Assembly (NCBI GenBank): GCA_013398015.1
Contig: VZRR01006733.1
Span: 124,001 to 188,000, forward strand
Direction: 5' to 3'
DNA length: 64,000 nt
Source of the DNA: Oreocharis arfaki
Lineage: Eukaryota; Chordata; Aves; Passeriformes; Paramythiidae
Positions 25,986 to 39,431 of the stretch are shown here, one piece after another (within the stretch, counting starts at the first letter, position 1; every line of letters starts with the position of its first letter). The position numbers and the translations under genes were made by a program. The notes beneath the pieces were generated by a model. That model saw only the letters and a program-made list of their open reading frames with translations, searched no databases and was not told where the DNA came from.

Positions 25986-27705
25986 TTGGAAATGTTTCTT
26001 TCGGTTTTATGTTGCCTCTAGCCCAGCAAGTATAATGAAACCACGCTAAAGCATGCATGCTCCCTTTAAGCCTGTCTTTTACAAAACATAAGGTGGTATT
26101 GCCTTAGTCAACTTTGTGCAAATGCTGGAAAATAAAACAGTCTACCTGTTCCTTTCAAAAAGCAGAGGTGAAAGAATTAGTATGATAAATAGATATTCCC
26201 TCTCTGACTCATCATCTTCATCTAACTCATACTGTTTGTATGTTAGGTGTCTGCAAGAGCTAACAGGCAGCTGTAATCAAACAGCAAGCACGTTATTTGC
26301 TTTTGTTGTTGTTGTTGTTGTACTGCAGGGAATAGTGATACCAAGTACTCTCCAAAATAAATGCAACCTCAGAATAGCTCCCCACCTTTTCTAACAATGC
26401 CATCAGAGAGATGTGTTACAGAGTTTGCTAATGCTGTTGTTATTGCACATCTCTACCTCCAGTTTACTTCAGACTTCCCCATTGAGGAAAGGCTTTTGAA
26501 ATAGAATCTTGGGTGCTGTGGGAGTTGAGGCAGTACGTAGTGTGCATGGCTTCTTGAAGGCCCTGGGAATTGGATCAGTGTCTTACGGTTTTGGTCCTGT
26601 CTAGAAAATAATTGCTGAGAGACCAGAATAGTTTTAAGATATGCAAATTCTTAGGACATAGATGAGTACTTCTATTTATTGTTAATAATTAACCATATTT
26701 GTAAAGAGAAAAAGTTTTAGAACTGTTGATAGGGGTATTTTTAATTAAAAATTGGTTGTCTTTAGTTTACAAAAGACTTGACAAAATAACTGCAGTAACA
26801 GATTATTTTGAAGTTGACTCTGTCTCTCTAGCTAAACTGATAGTGTGTGCTTCTTCAATGACCTGGAAAAGTTTCAGAAAGGGCTCCTAAATAATTAAAC
26901 AGAAAACATTATAAGACAAGTCTTTGTATTCTAGAAGCACATCTAGATGGTGAAGAGTTACAAGAGAAACTTAAGTAGACTTTGCAGAGAAAGAACTGAG
27001 AAATCTTAGGAAAATGGCTCGTTGTGAAAGCAGTCTGCTGTGCAGGAGCTGACCTGACTGCATGGCAATTCCTTCTGTAAAAACCTTTAGCAGTGGTAGG
27101 ATGGGTTATGTCTAGGGCTTAGAGGGATCACTTCGCAAGGATCCATCCTCGCACCACTGCCAACTTTAACCGGCCTCGCTTGTCTCTAAATGGGAATTTG
27201 TTGAGGTGAAGTCCTGTGTGCTGCTCAGCCAGCAGGAAGGGATATAAACGCTGCTGTTGTACCTTAGCTGCTCCTTTAGGCTTTGTCTGGCCTTAATGTT
27301 GTTAATTGGCTAGGCAGTGTGTATCTCCTCGTTTGATAAGGATAATGAGGAATGAGTTCTACTGTGTGTGGGATCAAAATAATGCTTGTGGTTATACTTC
27401 GGCTTTGTATAAACTGAGATTACAAATCGGCATGTCTGCAGAACCATCTGTGCCTTTTTGTTATCCTTCTGTAAACTTGCTAGGAGAAAGTGGACTTTTA
27501 AAAATCTTCTGTTAGAAAAGCTGTGCTGAAGAGTAAAATTGTGTAGATTGGATAAAACAGATATGTTTTGGTCTTGATTTTGCCAGTTTTGTAGCTCTTG
27601 AAGTAAAACATCAAAAGCAACTGTTTTTGAAGAGACTGTTCTGACAACAGTTCACTGTTTCATTTTAGTTTTCTCCCATCTGTCCTTCTTAATTAGAACT
27701 TACAG
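25986..27705 (+). other. OSGIN2: OSGIN2 first intron, right part
   Basis: Unique intron-like DNA with a (TTG)n tract; no further exon seen. Confidence 0.65.
26303..26320. repeat. (TTG)n trinucleotide repeat
   Basis: Six TTG units in the OSGIN2 first intron. Confidence 0.9.
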
Positions 27706-27851
27706 CGGCACTGAAACCGAAGGACAGCTTTTGAATTCCTTTGTTCAGTACTTTGGTGACAGCCTTGGGAGGAAGATTAAAAGAATGCCTTTAATTGAAG
27801 AAACTGTTCTGCCTGGGGACTCCCTTCTTACTCTGCCTGTAGTAATAATAG
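27706..27851 (+). CDS. OSGIN2: OSGIN2 exon with the ATG (residues 1-22 plus the first base of Gly23)
   Basis: The acceptor ends in TTACAG at 27700-27705; an alternative AG at 27695-27696 follows a better pyrimidine tract and keeps the same frame. The donor is ATAG|GTGAGT at 27851/27852. The ATG at 27785 opens MPLIEETVLPGDS and ends in PVVII. Upstream of the ATG the same frame is open through GTETEGQLLN and SFVQYFGDSL to the acceptor (26 codons), so 27706-27784 is either 5' UTR or the coding end of a longer isoform. Confidence 0.88.
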
Positions 27852-30800
27852 GTGAGTTTTTTCACTTTTTACAAGATTCACTGTCACTACCTGTTGCCCT
27901 GGTTTTTCACTGCATGCCTTGTTCGCGTTAGCAGTGAAAGACTTTCTCATAAGTTGTAAGATAAACAATGCCCATGTTTTTGTAACGAATCTTTTCTAAG
28001 CTGTACTTTTAGAATTGTTTTGCATTCCTTCTCCAGAGGCGGAGGAAGATGATGAACTGAATTTATATCCTATCAATTTGGAGAGGCTTAACCTCTTCAT
28101 CCAATTGTTGATTGTCTGTGCATATGTATATAAGTGTGAAAATAAACGAGGGGCCAAGCTTTTGCCCATTGGCCCGAGACCTTGACGTGTGTATGAAACC
28201 TGCATCCATGCCTGATTGTTAGTGTCGATCCACGACAACTACCATTGTCTTTATAGACCTAATAGACCTAATGCATGAAATAATTTATCATTAAATAACT
28301 AACGCTTAGGACCCTTGCAGTAAAGATGTTTGTTAGAGTAATACCGTTGTTATAATTAACAACAGTAGCATAAAATTATACCAAGGGACTTGTTGAAGTA
28401 TATTTGAATTCAGATTATGCTTTGAGAAAATGAGCTGCCTTATTTGGCAGCAGATACAGGAATATTAACGGAAGAACTGTATTGATTCTAGTGTTGACGA
28501 CATGGGGTTTGATTAATGTGATGTGTCTGTTTCAGGATGCATGGAGGTTGTTGATGGTACACCAGTAGAAATCTGTGGGGTCATGTGGGAGGCTGAAAAG
28601 CATAATGTAAAGCATATGCTGTATGTTGGTTAGGTACTAACCTCTCCTTAATTGCCTTTTTCTCTGTTGCATCCATCTCTAATGTCTAAATATTCTCCCA
28701 TCTTTTCCAACATGAATCCAAGTCAATTCAGGTAAACAATAAATTATAGTCTTGATTGAACACCTAAAGGCTTGTATTTGTAAAATGTTGCTGAATGACA
28801 GGATAACAGGAGGAGGCTCCATAGGTACACAACTTAATTGAGAATGCCAGCATGATGTGTATTGGGCCAAGGTTTTTCAACAACAGCTGGTCACCAGCTC
28901 ATTATCACCATGACTTCATGAGGGGATAAAGAAAAGATCTGAAGTAAAGAAGGTTTTCAATAATCTAGTCCAGAGCTGTTGGGACTGGAGCAAGTACCTG
29001 CAAACACGCAGAGATTTTGGAGACTGATGTTGCAACATAATTGTGTTCACAGTAAGTCTCCACAACTTTGAAAGACTGGTGTTTGTACAGTGCCTGTTCT
29101 CAAAGCTCTCTTTATGATAGTGTGAAATAGTGCTCACGTAACAGACTTACGTGTATGTGACAGACGTGAATCATTTGATGAGTTCTGCATCACAGTTGAA
29201 GAGAACGGTTTCCTGGCATTTTGTCAGCCTCAGTATAGGTTTGCCATATGGTTAATGACTCAGTTTCCACTGTTTAGTTTTCCAAGTATGCATTATGCAA
29301 ATACCTGTGCTCAATACTTACTTTGTCTAGAACACCTTTCTAGGTGCTGACACCAAACACAGCTGCCTTGACCACTTCTCCATCATTCAAATGCTTTTTC
29401 ACAGATATATTTGAGACACATTGTAAGCTGATCTTCTCCACTGGCAGCCTATTATCACTGAAGAGCCTTTGCGGGGATCTAAAGTGATTTGATAATGTAG
29501 TAGAAGAGTATGAAAATAGTTGTCATCCCCCACATATATAAACACACTGTCGTCTACTTGTTTAATAACTTCTGTGCAGTACCTGTGTGGGTAAGAAACT
29601 GTTACATTCCATAGGGGTTGAACAATTTCATGCTGAAACTCCCAAGTTTAGAGCATGTTCTGTGCTAAACATTTTCATCTTCTGCACTAATTTTGATCAT
29701 TACTGTGTAAACAGTGTCACTTCTCATCCAAATAGCAAGGCTGTTGTGATACTAGAAGTTGAATATTTGCTTTAAATTTAGACACATAATGTGAAGGTAG
29801 TTGTACTGTAGTTTGCTGTTGATCAGGAGAAGATTTTGCTGATATTCAAAGGAAGTTCTAACTGCTTCTTAAATGAACAAGGCCATGGGGTTTTCAATTA
29901 TATTGATTGTACAACTAAAGTTTGTATAATAGTAATATCTCTTAATTGCAGTCAGAGCTGTTATTGGAGGCACTGTGTAAATAAAGAACAAACCCCTCAG
30001 GTATTAATTTCTCATTCCAAAAAGATTTTTTTCTCTTTTTCCCAAGAATTTTCTGAGAAAATCATAGCAAGTCTTAATTGCAGACCTTGCAGCTGAACCT
30101 TCATCTTGTGTGTTCTTGACAGCATATCCTCAATGGAATTCCTTTCTCTTGGCCTTAGTCTGGTTAAAGAATAGGAACTGGGTTTGGATCAGCTCTCTGG
30201 ATGGTCCCAGAAAAGTTCAGGGAGCTCAGTGACAGTAATTCACTTTAACATAATCCCATCCTCAGTAATCTCCTTGGCCCTTGCCAGCCTTTGGGCAACA
30301 TTGGTTACCCATTTAGTTCTTTAGCCTTTTCGAGTAGGAATGATCTTTAGCATCCTTGGCCATGGCACACATTTTTCCCTTCCTGTTGTGGACTAGCTTT
30401 GTTTATACCCCAGCAGGAAAAAAAAGTTAGCTGTGCACTTGTAAAAAGATAGGAAATTATTTACTGTGTTCAAGTTATAATTCTAAAAACATTCAAGAAT
30501 TTACTCAGCCGTGGGAATGCTTGTGCACTATTGGTATAATTAAAGTGTTTTCATAATTTCATTTGCTTTTGTTATAAATAGTTTCTCTGTATTGCTACAG
30601 TTCTCTCACATCCATCTCATGGCAAATGGGTGACAGGATGGGCTTGCAGCTTCTTTGAGCTTTAAATTCCTGGACTGACGCATATCCAGCTATCTTGTGT
30701 TGATCAGTTTGTGGGCGGGCAGAACAGTGTGAGAGTTAGGAAGAACTTTTTCACTGTCTTTAGATGATTTTCTTGTAGCCTATGGCTGTGACCAGTCTAT

Positions 30801-33800
30801 ATGTACAGCATTGTAATAAAGTATGGGATATTCTGCCACTGGGAACCAGATGAGTATAGCCTGATGGAAGAGGAAAAAGAGATCCAATGTGTGAAGAGAC
30901 TGGGAATAAACAGGATCTTAGTGAAGTAATAGGGGATTTAGGGGACTGAGGAATCAGAAGGAGAAGAGACAGGCATTGGAGAAGGAGGATTGTTAACGCG
31001 ATGAAAATTGTGTGTGCAGAGGTGATGGGGAAAAGTAAATGATTTGTGAATTCTTGATATCAAGAGCTGGAATGGTTAGAAGTAGGAGCAAACATCCAAC
31101 AATGCCTGCTGTATAAAAGTATGAATAAATTGGTAACTTAAGCCTAGAATTTGTGTAGTGTGTTCTAAATACCATGTGTGCAAACAAAGACGAAGTACTT
31201 ACAAGTGCCTCATTAGGAGAACACTGTGCTTTTCATTCAGTTAATGAGGAGGAGGAGCTGTAGAAATAACAATACATAGCTGCATATTTAAATTCTGTAT
31301 CATAGCACATACTTTTCTGATTCAGCTTTTGATATCTAATTTTGCAACATGAATATTACTTCTGTATTTGCATGTGATAAATATGGTCCCCTACTTTGTT
31401 TAATACTAGTCAAGTAAATAGCAATGTTTACCGTATGGTGATGGTTTGGTCTCATCTATCTCATACCTTTAAAAGCATCTTAAAAATAAGTGTCTATTAA
31501 AGTTGCAGCAATGCACATATACAAATTGAAAATGCTACAAAACCTAAAATAATGTTTGACTTGATACTCTTGTTGAACAATGAAAGTGGTCTTACATGAG
31601 TTTCTTGTACTTTACCACTTACCTACAGGAGGTCTGTGTTCACTTAGCTTTTATGTTGCTGTTTTGCTGTGCCTGTAACTTCTCATCTGACTTTCAGTCT
31701 TAAGCCTTCTGCTTGTCTCTTTCTTCCTTTTATTTTACAGACAGACCTGAAGATCATGTACTCCAGATTGTCTTTCTGCTCTGTGTTGTACAATGCCTAT
31801 GGGAATGCAAAGTTATAAGCTGGCAATAATATTCAGATATCACCATGACTGACAGGCAGACCATTATCTGTCAGGCCATTTTTACACAAGAATAGTGAAT
31901 TTGACATACTAAATTAGGGAACTTCTTTATATGCATTTAGCTTCCTGGTGTAAAAGTCATAAATTTGTTTATTTTTGCCTGAAAAAAAATTTGCTTTGTT
32001 TATTTGGAGGATGGTCTGATAAAAAGCTCTGTTTTACTGCAAAGTTTATAAGCTGCTTTAAATCAAGACAGTCTGGCATTACACTGCTTCAGTATTATTT
32101 TGTTGCTGTATATTTAGTGATTAACAAATTGTAGATTATAAACACTTTTACTAAAGCAGCAGTTTTTTTCTTTAATAGGAAATGGACCTTCAGGAATTTG
32201 CCTTTCTTACCTACTCTCTGGATACAGGCCATATTTGTCTCCTGAAGCTATACACCCAAACCCCATTCTACATACAAAATTAGAAGAAGCTCGACATCTT
32301 TCCATTGTTGATCAGGTAAGCTTTGGTTGCCATCTTGTCTAGCTCTTTTCCTACTGCAAGCATTAATGCATCAATAAGTTATTTTGTTATTCTGTTGATT
32401 TGAACAGAATTCACTCATGACCATTAGATCCAAACATGGGGCGGGTAGTATTTTTTGTGGTTCTTGAAGGGTTTTAGTTTGTGGTGTTCATTAGTTTTAC
32501 AGTCTGCTCTTTGTTGTGTTCTTACTACTTACCAGGAGTGTCTAAAGCATGACTTGGTCAGTGGCTGATGCAGGAATTCCACTTGTCATGTCCTGGATGT
32601 TGGGCACTATCACCAAGGAACACATGCTGCTAACATACTTAAAGTACACATAGTTCAAGTTAAAATATTCGTAAATACTACAATTCTTACTAAGATTTGA
32701 TTTTTAGTTATGTTGGGGACATACATTTTTTATAAACACAACACATTTTTTTTTTTGGAACAGCATGCATCCTTCAGTCTTTGTGTTGTATTGACAGTTG
32801 CTCTTGTGCTGTAGTTGTTACCCTTATATACATCCAATTTTCCTGTCTGATTTGATTGGTTAAATCTTCTCCAGCATTTTTCTTTTCACTTGTCTGTTTC
32901 TTTGCTGTGTTAACACTGTTTTCCACTCACTGCACAGTACTCCTAATGAATTACTGACAATGCTATCACTGTATTGCCTTTGTGACTAATTTATTTGAAA
33001 TACAAACCATGGATTTATGTTTGTAGGGGGTAAGTAGGGGTTTGTTTGGCTTTGGATTTTGCAGGGTGTTTTTGTTTCAGTGCTGTGCTATTTGCATGTA
33101 ATGTTTACCCTAGGTCTCAAGGTCTTTTTCTTTTGCAGGAGAGTAAGCTGACTAAGTTTTGGCAACAGATGTTTCATGTACTTCATCCTCCCCTGACCCT
33201 CTGATATTTTGTGTAATTAGGAAGCTAAGCTGTACTGTCTTTGTCAGCAAAAATTGGTCTTATGTCCAATTTTTTCTTCAAATCTCTGTTTTCTCTTCAA
33301 ATATTTGCTATTGCATAATTTTTGCAATTACTGCAATTTTTAGAACAAGACTGGTTAACAGATGCTGGAATGTGAACATTGTACAAAGTTCTAGAAATTT
33401 TTCTCAACATTAACTGCTGTGTAAAATAATCCTAGTTGTAATTTTTCAGAATAATGCTTATAATATCTCCATTATTTCAAAATATAATACAGTTAGTGTT
33501 GGAACTAGCTAAGAGATGTCAAAAGAGCCTTTTCTGCTTGACGTTTAAAGCTTAATGTTTTTAGATTCCAATTTTGCTTTATCAAAATGGAGCTCCTAGA
33601 AATATTAGCAGTCTCTTGTTAAAAGCAGTCTTCTGTCTATAAATATAGATGCTACTAAGTTGCTCTGATCTCTGACTATTTGTCCACGTACTTCTTGTTC
33701 TACAATGAATTTCAAATAATGGCTTGCCCCAGAGCTACTGGTATTAACATGTAATTTTTAAATGAGTGAGGTGTATTATTCAGAGTTACAAAGAACTGAA

Positions 33801-36800
33801 TCATAGCAGGTACTTCTGAAAAGTGTTTTGATTGAATCTCTATATTTAATACCTTTACCTAATGTGCAGCTTGAATTAATTGTGTTTTCTGTTGCAATTC
33901 AACATCTGTACATCAGAATAGCACGATGAACATAAAAAGCTGCATGAACATTTTTCAAAATTTGTCATCCTTCAGGACCTGGAGTACCTGTCAGAAGGCC
34001 TTGAAGGACGCTCCTCAAACCCAGTTGCAGTGCTTTTCGATACGTTGCTTCACCCTGATGCTGACTTTGGCTATGACTACCCACCTGTTCTGCACTGGAA
34101 GTTAGAACAACATAATTATATTCCCCACATAGTGCTTGGTAAAGGACCACCTGGTGGGGCTTGGCATGTGAGTAAAAATTTCATCTCAGTCCGAGGGTAA
34201 ATTGATAACCCTGTGTTTTGGGATTTTTCTTACTGCCTAGGGCTGTTTTAGATGGTAATGCCAGTTGCAGTTTCAACTACTCATTTACCAAAGCCCAAGT
34301 AAGTGGGGGATATGAAAAAGGAAGGAAGAAATTGCCCTTTATTTGGATGTTTGTGACCATGACTGCTGTTTTATATTACCAGGTTTTTTTGTTAAATTTA
34401 ATGAATTTTAATGAAGAGTATTTTCTGTAACTTTTTTTCCTTGTCTGCATTGTTTCCAGGTGCTTTTATACAAAATCTTAAGTCCTGATGTCTTTATATG
34501 ATGCTGCTTTCACATGTTTTTCTTCCTCTGTTGTATTTTAAGTAACTTGCCTTTATTTTCCCTTTCACATGCTCTCTCTTCACCTTCTTCTTTATGAGCT
34601 CATATGGTTGCTTATTATCTAAGTGTAACACAAAAATAATTCATCAGTTCTTCATGTGATGTCCTGGTCTTATGTCATGTTCTGGTATTTTGTTGCTCTA
34701 AATGAGCACAGTGAGAAGAGCTTCACTGGTTTTTATATAAATTTGAAATGTGTCTGGTCATGCATCTTCATGTTTTCTCCATAGTCCATGGAAGGCTCTA
34801 TGCTCACCATCAGTTTTGGAGACTGGATGGAATTGCCTGGTCTCAGCTTTAAGGAGTGGGCAGCTAGCAAACGCAGGTAAAGACACTGCAAAATCTGTTT
34901 GGGAATCCTAGTGGCTATAAAAATCCAGATAACTGGAAAATATTTAAACTTCACTGTTCACAGGAGGGCTTCTTGTTTTGTTTATTAAATTGCATGATGG
35001 CACTGGGAATTCTTCTGCTCTGTGTACTCTGATGGAAAAAAACTGGACAATGGTCAGGCAGAATAATTGCTCATGAGTGCACCACAAGCAAACGTACAGG
35101 CAGCGGTGTGTTCCAGCAGCATTTCACAAAGAGGCACTTACTGAAAGCAGTTCTGATCAGAGGTGAGGGAAGATGGAGGAAGGAATTTCAAATCCACCAA
35201 AGTATTGCAAGTTCCTCTTTCAACACAGATGCAGCTGAAGTTGCTGTGCGCACCAGCTTTCTTGTAATTCAGGAATTTATATATTTCAGTATTAGCTTTT
35301 ACAGGCAAAGCTGCAGCATCTTAAATCTATGAATTTTAATTTTTAGAGACTAATTCAGTATTTCACTGTTAATTTGTAGCAGTAAGTTTCTTGAAAAAAC
35401 TTGAGAAGAAAAGTTACTTTTGTGCAAGCTCACTGATTTTACTTCAGTTCATAAAGGTCTGTGTGAGCAGATGAACCTAGGAGCATTCTACATGAGCTTT
35501 TTCTAAAATTTTAATTTTTTGACTTTGTTCTAGCAAAATTAAAGGAAATTGGTTTTGTACCATGTATGGGAAAAGAAGAAGTAAAGTTGCTTGAGCATGT
35601 CTTTAAGGGCGGACTCTTACTCATTTCAGGACAACCCTTGAAGTGAAGAAACTGTAGCTTTGTTCCTTGATCCTTTGCTTAGATAACCACAGCAATCTTG
35701 CCTCCTTATTAACTGAAATCCCATAAGATGCTTAGTATCTGAAGCTATATATTATAGTTTTCAACAATGCTGAAATCAGAAATGCTGATCTGTTATAGTA
35801 CAATTAAACAACCTTATTTAAAAGGATTGATGATAGTGTAAACTTCTGGTCATGTAGAACAGTTTCCTAAGTTTCCTTGCAAGAGGTGTCACACTGTCAC
35901 ATTATCCTCTTCCAATAAATATCTCACGAGGATTTTCAGAGTAGTCACCTGAGCATTTAAAAGTACATATGCTATTATCTTGTTAATCGAAGAAAATGAG
36001 TAGCCTGATTACTTGTAAATATGATTTTAAGTGTAATTTTGTGGCAGTCTTGATGTTCAGTACTGTTTATTTTGCCTTCTTCCTAGAGCCTACTTCTAAA
36101 GAAGCAGCAAAATTCATGCAGCTGTTCCAAATAATTACACTGTCAGCTATTTTTCTTATAAATGAGACTGCAATAATCATGAGAAAAGCACAGATGTAAT
36201 AGCAGGGTTGCAGTGCAAAAATATCTTTTGTTGAACACTTGAACCTCACAATCCTGTTTACATGGTTGCATTTACACACTGTCATGTTTGCTTTGCTTAT
36301 TCATGTGACATGGAACTACTTCATTTGATACTTAATGAACTTAACTGTACCCAAGGGAGAGGTCTTTTGTAAAGTATAATGAATACTTGGTTCCAGTAAC
36401 ATTGAACCCAGAGTTTCAAAATTAGCACTTAACTATGACATTTAATTAATTAGATCATAAGTAAGTGTATTCTCACTGAGTACAACCTTTGCCAATATTG
36501 TATTGCTGATAGTTGTGATGTTAAACTTTGTAAAGCACTTCCATCTGGAGCTGACTTGATACTCCAGAGCTTTGTTACACCTAATTTGTCAATCACCATA
36601 GCACTTTACATTGTATAAAGACTTAAAACTATATTTAAAAAGTTGGCTTGTCTTGTGTATCAGGAAACAAGAGAACAAATAAAACAACTGCCTTTAAAGA
36701 TGATGAACTCGATGTCAGTTACACTGAACAGATTCAGTCCTCTTAAATTTGATCTGTCATGTAGTATGTCATATCTGATATTCACATTACCAATAAGGTC

Positions 36801-37883
36801 TATTTATTAACTGGAACCATTTAATTTTGTTTCAGAAATATAAAGAGTGATCGAGTAATGCCAGAGGAAATAGCTTGTTATTATAAACACTATGTTAAAG
36901 TCATGGGCCTCCAAAAGAATTTCAGAGACAATGTTTACATAACATCAGTGTCCAGGCTTTACCGAGAAAAGGATGATGAAGGTAGAAGTCAACAAAATGA
37001 AGATATTTCAACACAGCATTTGGAAATGGAAGATGGACAGAAATCACTTATTAAGAGAAACTGGGAAGTCAGAGGTTATCAGCGAGCAACAGATGGTTCT
37101 CACGTGCCCTTCTGCCTCTTTGCTGAGAATGTGGCTCTTGCAACTGGAACCTTTGATTCTCCTGGCCGACTCCAAGTTGAAGGAGAAGACTTTCCTTTTG
37201 TCCTCCATTCCATGTCTGACTTCGGAGCTGCAATCAGCAAAGGAAAGTTACGTGGGAAGGCAGACCCTGTGTTGATTGTGGGTGCTGGACTAACAGCAGC
37301 TGATGCAGTACTGTGTGCCTATAACAACAACATCCCCATAGTCCATGTGTTTCGTAGAAGAGTTACTGATACAAGCCTAATTTTCAAACAGTTACCTAAA
37401 AAGCTTTACCCTGAATACCATAAGGTCTATCATATGATGTGTACTCAGTCTCATACCATGGACTCTAATCAACATTCTGCTTACACTAGTTTCCCTGAAC
37501 ACAATGTACTTTCCTTCAAGCCTGAAATGAAATGTGTTCTTCAGAGTGCCTCTGGACTGAAGAAAATTTTGAAGTTTTCTGTAGCTTTAGTTCTCATAGG
37601 TTCTCACCCAAATCTTTTCTTTTTAAAGGACCAAGGACATAGCATAGGTCATCACTCTAATCAGCCTATCACATGCAAGGGGAATCCTATAGAGATTGAT
37701 CCATACACTTACGAGTGCACTAAAGAAGCCAACCTCTTTGCTTTAGGGCCTCTGGTGGGAGACAACTTTGTACGGTTTTTAAAAGGAGGTGCTCTGGGCA
37801 TTGCACGATGTTTGGCAATAAGACAAAAGAAGAAACATGAATTGATTGAAAGTGGGGATGGAGGAGGTGATGGGGTACCATAA
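27785..37883 (+). CDS. OSGIN2: OSGIN2, oxidative stress-induced growth inhibitor family member 2 (spliced, 5 coding exons)
   Basis: Exons 27785-27851, 32179-32315, 33976-34167, 34785-34876 and 36836-37883 join in frame to 511 residues; human OSGIN2 is about 505. I recognise the protein from long near-identical blocks such as EEARHLSIVDQ, RSSNPVAVLFDTLLHPDADF and KQLPKKLYPEYHKVYHMMCT. A first Rossmann motif G-N-G-P-S-G (residues 23-28) spans the first intron. A second, VGAGLTAAD (about 311-319), lies in the last exon, preceded by an LATG motif near 264-267. Two dinucleotide-binding motifs plus ATG are the pattern of FMO-like flavoproteins, so FAD/NADPH binding is expected; the substrate is not evident. 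All introns are GT-AG. The ATG at 27785 matches the human short-form start (MPL-EET), and an open frame extends upstream to the acceptor, so a longer isoform is possible. The gene is tail-to-tail with NBN. Confidence 0.96.
27852..32178 (+). other. OSGIN2: OSGIN2 intron, 4.3 kb
   Basis: Starts GTGAGT and ends TTTAATAG. No second coding exon is required by the protein. A pseudo-exon-like segment lies at 28536-28633. Confidence 0.85.
32179..32315 (+). CDS. OSGIN2: OSGIN2 exon, residues 23-68
   Basis: The acceptor TTTAATAG precedes GA, which completes Gly23; the donor is CAG|GTAAGC. The 137 bases encode NGPSGICLSYLLSGYRPYLS and continue to SIVDQ. This exon carries most of the first Rossmann GxGxxG loop. 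Confidence 0.96.
32316..33975 (+). other. OSGIN2: OSGIN2 intron, 1.7 kb
   Basis: GTAAGC to CTTCAG; contains a T-run near 32748; nothing else recognised. Confidence 0.9.
33976..34167 (+). CDS. OSGIN2: OSGIN2 exon, residues 69-132
   Basis: The acceptor CCTTCAG precedes GACCTGGAG; the donor is CAT|GTGAGT. The 192 bases are 64 whole codons, from DLEYLSEGLEG to LGKGPPGGAWH, nearly identical to the human protein. Confidence 0.96.
34168..34784 (+). other. OSGIN2: OSGIN2 intron, 0.6 kb
   Basis: GTGAGT to CCATAG, T-rich, nothing else recognised. Confidence 0.9.
34785..34876 (+). CDS. OSGIN2: OSGIN2 exon, residues 133-162 plus two bases
   Basis: The acceptor CTCCATAG precedes TCCATGGAAGG; the donor is CGCAG|GTAAAG. 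It encodes SMEGSMLTISFGDWMELPGL and ends in ASKR, followed by AG of a split Arg codon completed by the next exon. Confidence 0.95.
34877..36835 (+). other. OSGIN2: OSGIN2 intron, 2.0 kb
   Basis: GTAAAG to TTTCAG; nothing else recognised. Confidence 0.9.
36836..37883 (+). CDS. OSGIN2: OSGIN2 last coding exon, residues 163-511 and stop
   Basis: The acceptor TTTGTTTCAG precedes A AAT ATA; the stop TAA is at 37881-37883. The exon holds two thirds of the protein, including the LATG motif, the second Rossmann motif VGAGLTAAD, and the C-terminal block NLFALGPLVGDNFVRFLKGG. Only the acidic stretch near residues 205-235 and the final Gly-rich tail differ clearly from human. Confidence 0.97.
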
Positions 37884-38634
37884 ACAAGACATTAGAAACT
37901 CTCACAGCCATGATTACAGATGTAGTCCTAACAAAAAACTCACTGGCAGCAAAAGTTGATAGCAGTCACATTTCTGTTGTGTACAAGTAACCTGCGCTTG
38001 TATTGCTTGGTAAAGGATACTGATACTACAATACTTCATTCTTTAAAAATACAAAAAATTGATCTGCTATTTCAACTGATCTCAACTGGAATTGCTTCCA
38101 GATAAACAGAAAATGAGACTAACTTATCTTGGCCTGCCTGTCATCTCTTGCTCAACTACAAGAGCAGACTTCGTCTGTGAAAAGCAATGCCTACCAGAGT
38201 GGCTTTACATTTTAGTGTCAAATGTGACAAAAATACTCTTACCATGAAATTTAAATACCTTCTAAAAGCAGAAAGCTTGTTTAGTACAAAGTGATTCTTT
38301 GTCCCAAAGCAAATTTGGAGCCTTCAAACGAGGATTTTATTTATTTGGCACAGTAATACTTTGAATGAGCACTTAGCAAAACGGTTTCTACTGTAAGAAG
38401 GACTTCTGCAAGAAGTCTAAGGACTAAGCAAGAAGTATTCCTCAACAGTTTTAAATTATCCTGGTAATTGGAATAAAAAAATAAGCATTCTCATTTAATC
38501 TTTAATAATGATTTGACACAATCCATTAATGTTTCTTCATGCTATGCCTAGAGTTGGGTGAGTGCACAAAGACTAACATGAGATGTTCCCCTACAGTGAT
38601 ATGTACATTTCTGAGAATACACATTAACATAAAT

Positions 38635-38640
38635 AATAAA
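38635..38640 (+). terminator. Poly(A) signal AATAAA, proximal candidate for OSGIN2
   Basis: An exact AATAAA hexamer lies 0.75 kb downstream of the OSGIN2 stop codon. Confidence 0.45.
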
Positions 38641-39425
38641 GTACTGATGTAAGTGCTCTTATTACAGTGTCAATATAATGAGTATCTAGTGTACTACTGA
38701 AAAATTAAGTACATGAGAAAATTAAGGGGTTTTTGCTTCCATGCTCAGGAAGACTGAATGGGATCACTTGGCTGATGGAGGTGGGGTGTGTGATAGATAT
38801 TCTCATCTCCAATTTGACCAAAAATTGGTTCTCTTATTTTTTTCTAGAGCAGCACATGATAGTGAAATATTTTGGCCTGCAATTTTTGAAACTTAAGAAA
38901 GGCTTATATCTTACAGCCAGCTTAAAAATAAACCAATCTCAAACATGCAATAGTTCCTTAAAATCTTAAAGCTTCTTATGAAAGACAAAGACTTAACTTG
39001 TACCTACCTCTGAATTCAAGTTTCACCTTTCTGCTCCATAATGTAAGGCCTAGTTTTCATTTGCTGGGTTTTACAGTAGTTAGTTACTTAAACACACACA
39101 TAGGTTTTGTACCATAGTGAAGTTGAGTTGTTAGGGAAGTGAACGCCCAGAACTCTGAATAGACATAAGTGATTGGTTTTAACTGTTTTTTTCCCAAGTG
39201 TTTTAATTCAGGTCCAATGTGATGGAATGGATGTTATTTTTCTGTTGGGTTTTTTTTTGTGTTAAAGAATGTCGTGTTAGTTTAAGGTATTGTGTTCGCA
39301 TGATTAAAAATCTCCATATTAGAACTTCAACAGATTTTAAAAAGGAAGTTAGGCTTTGTGAAACTGCTAGTGCTTGCTGGTTTCCCAGCTGTCTTAACTT
39401 TCCTAAGCTGTAGATAGCTATATTC

Positions 39426-39431
39426 AATAAA
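39426..39431 (+). terminator. Poly(A) signal AATAAA, distal candidate for OSGIN2
   Basis: AATAAATG is followed within 15-30 bases by the T/G-rich stretch GCCTGTTTTCTGTGCCTG, which resembles a downstream cleavage element. Confidence 0.45.
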
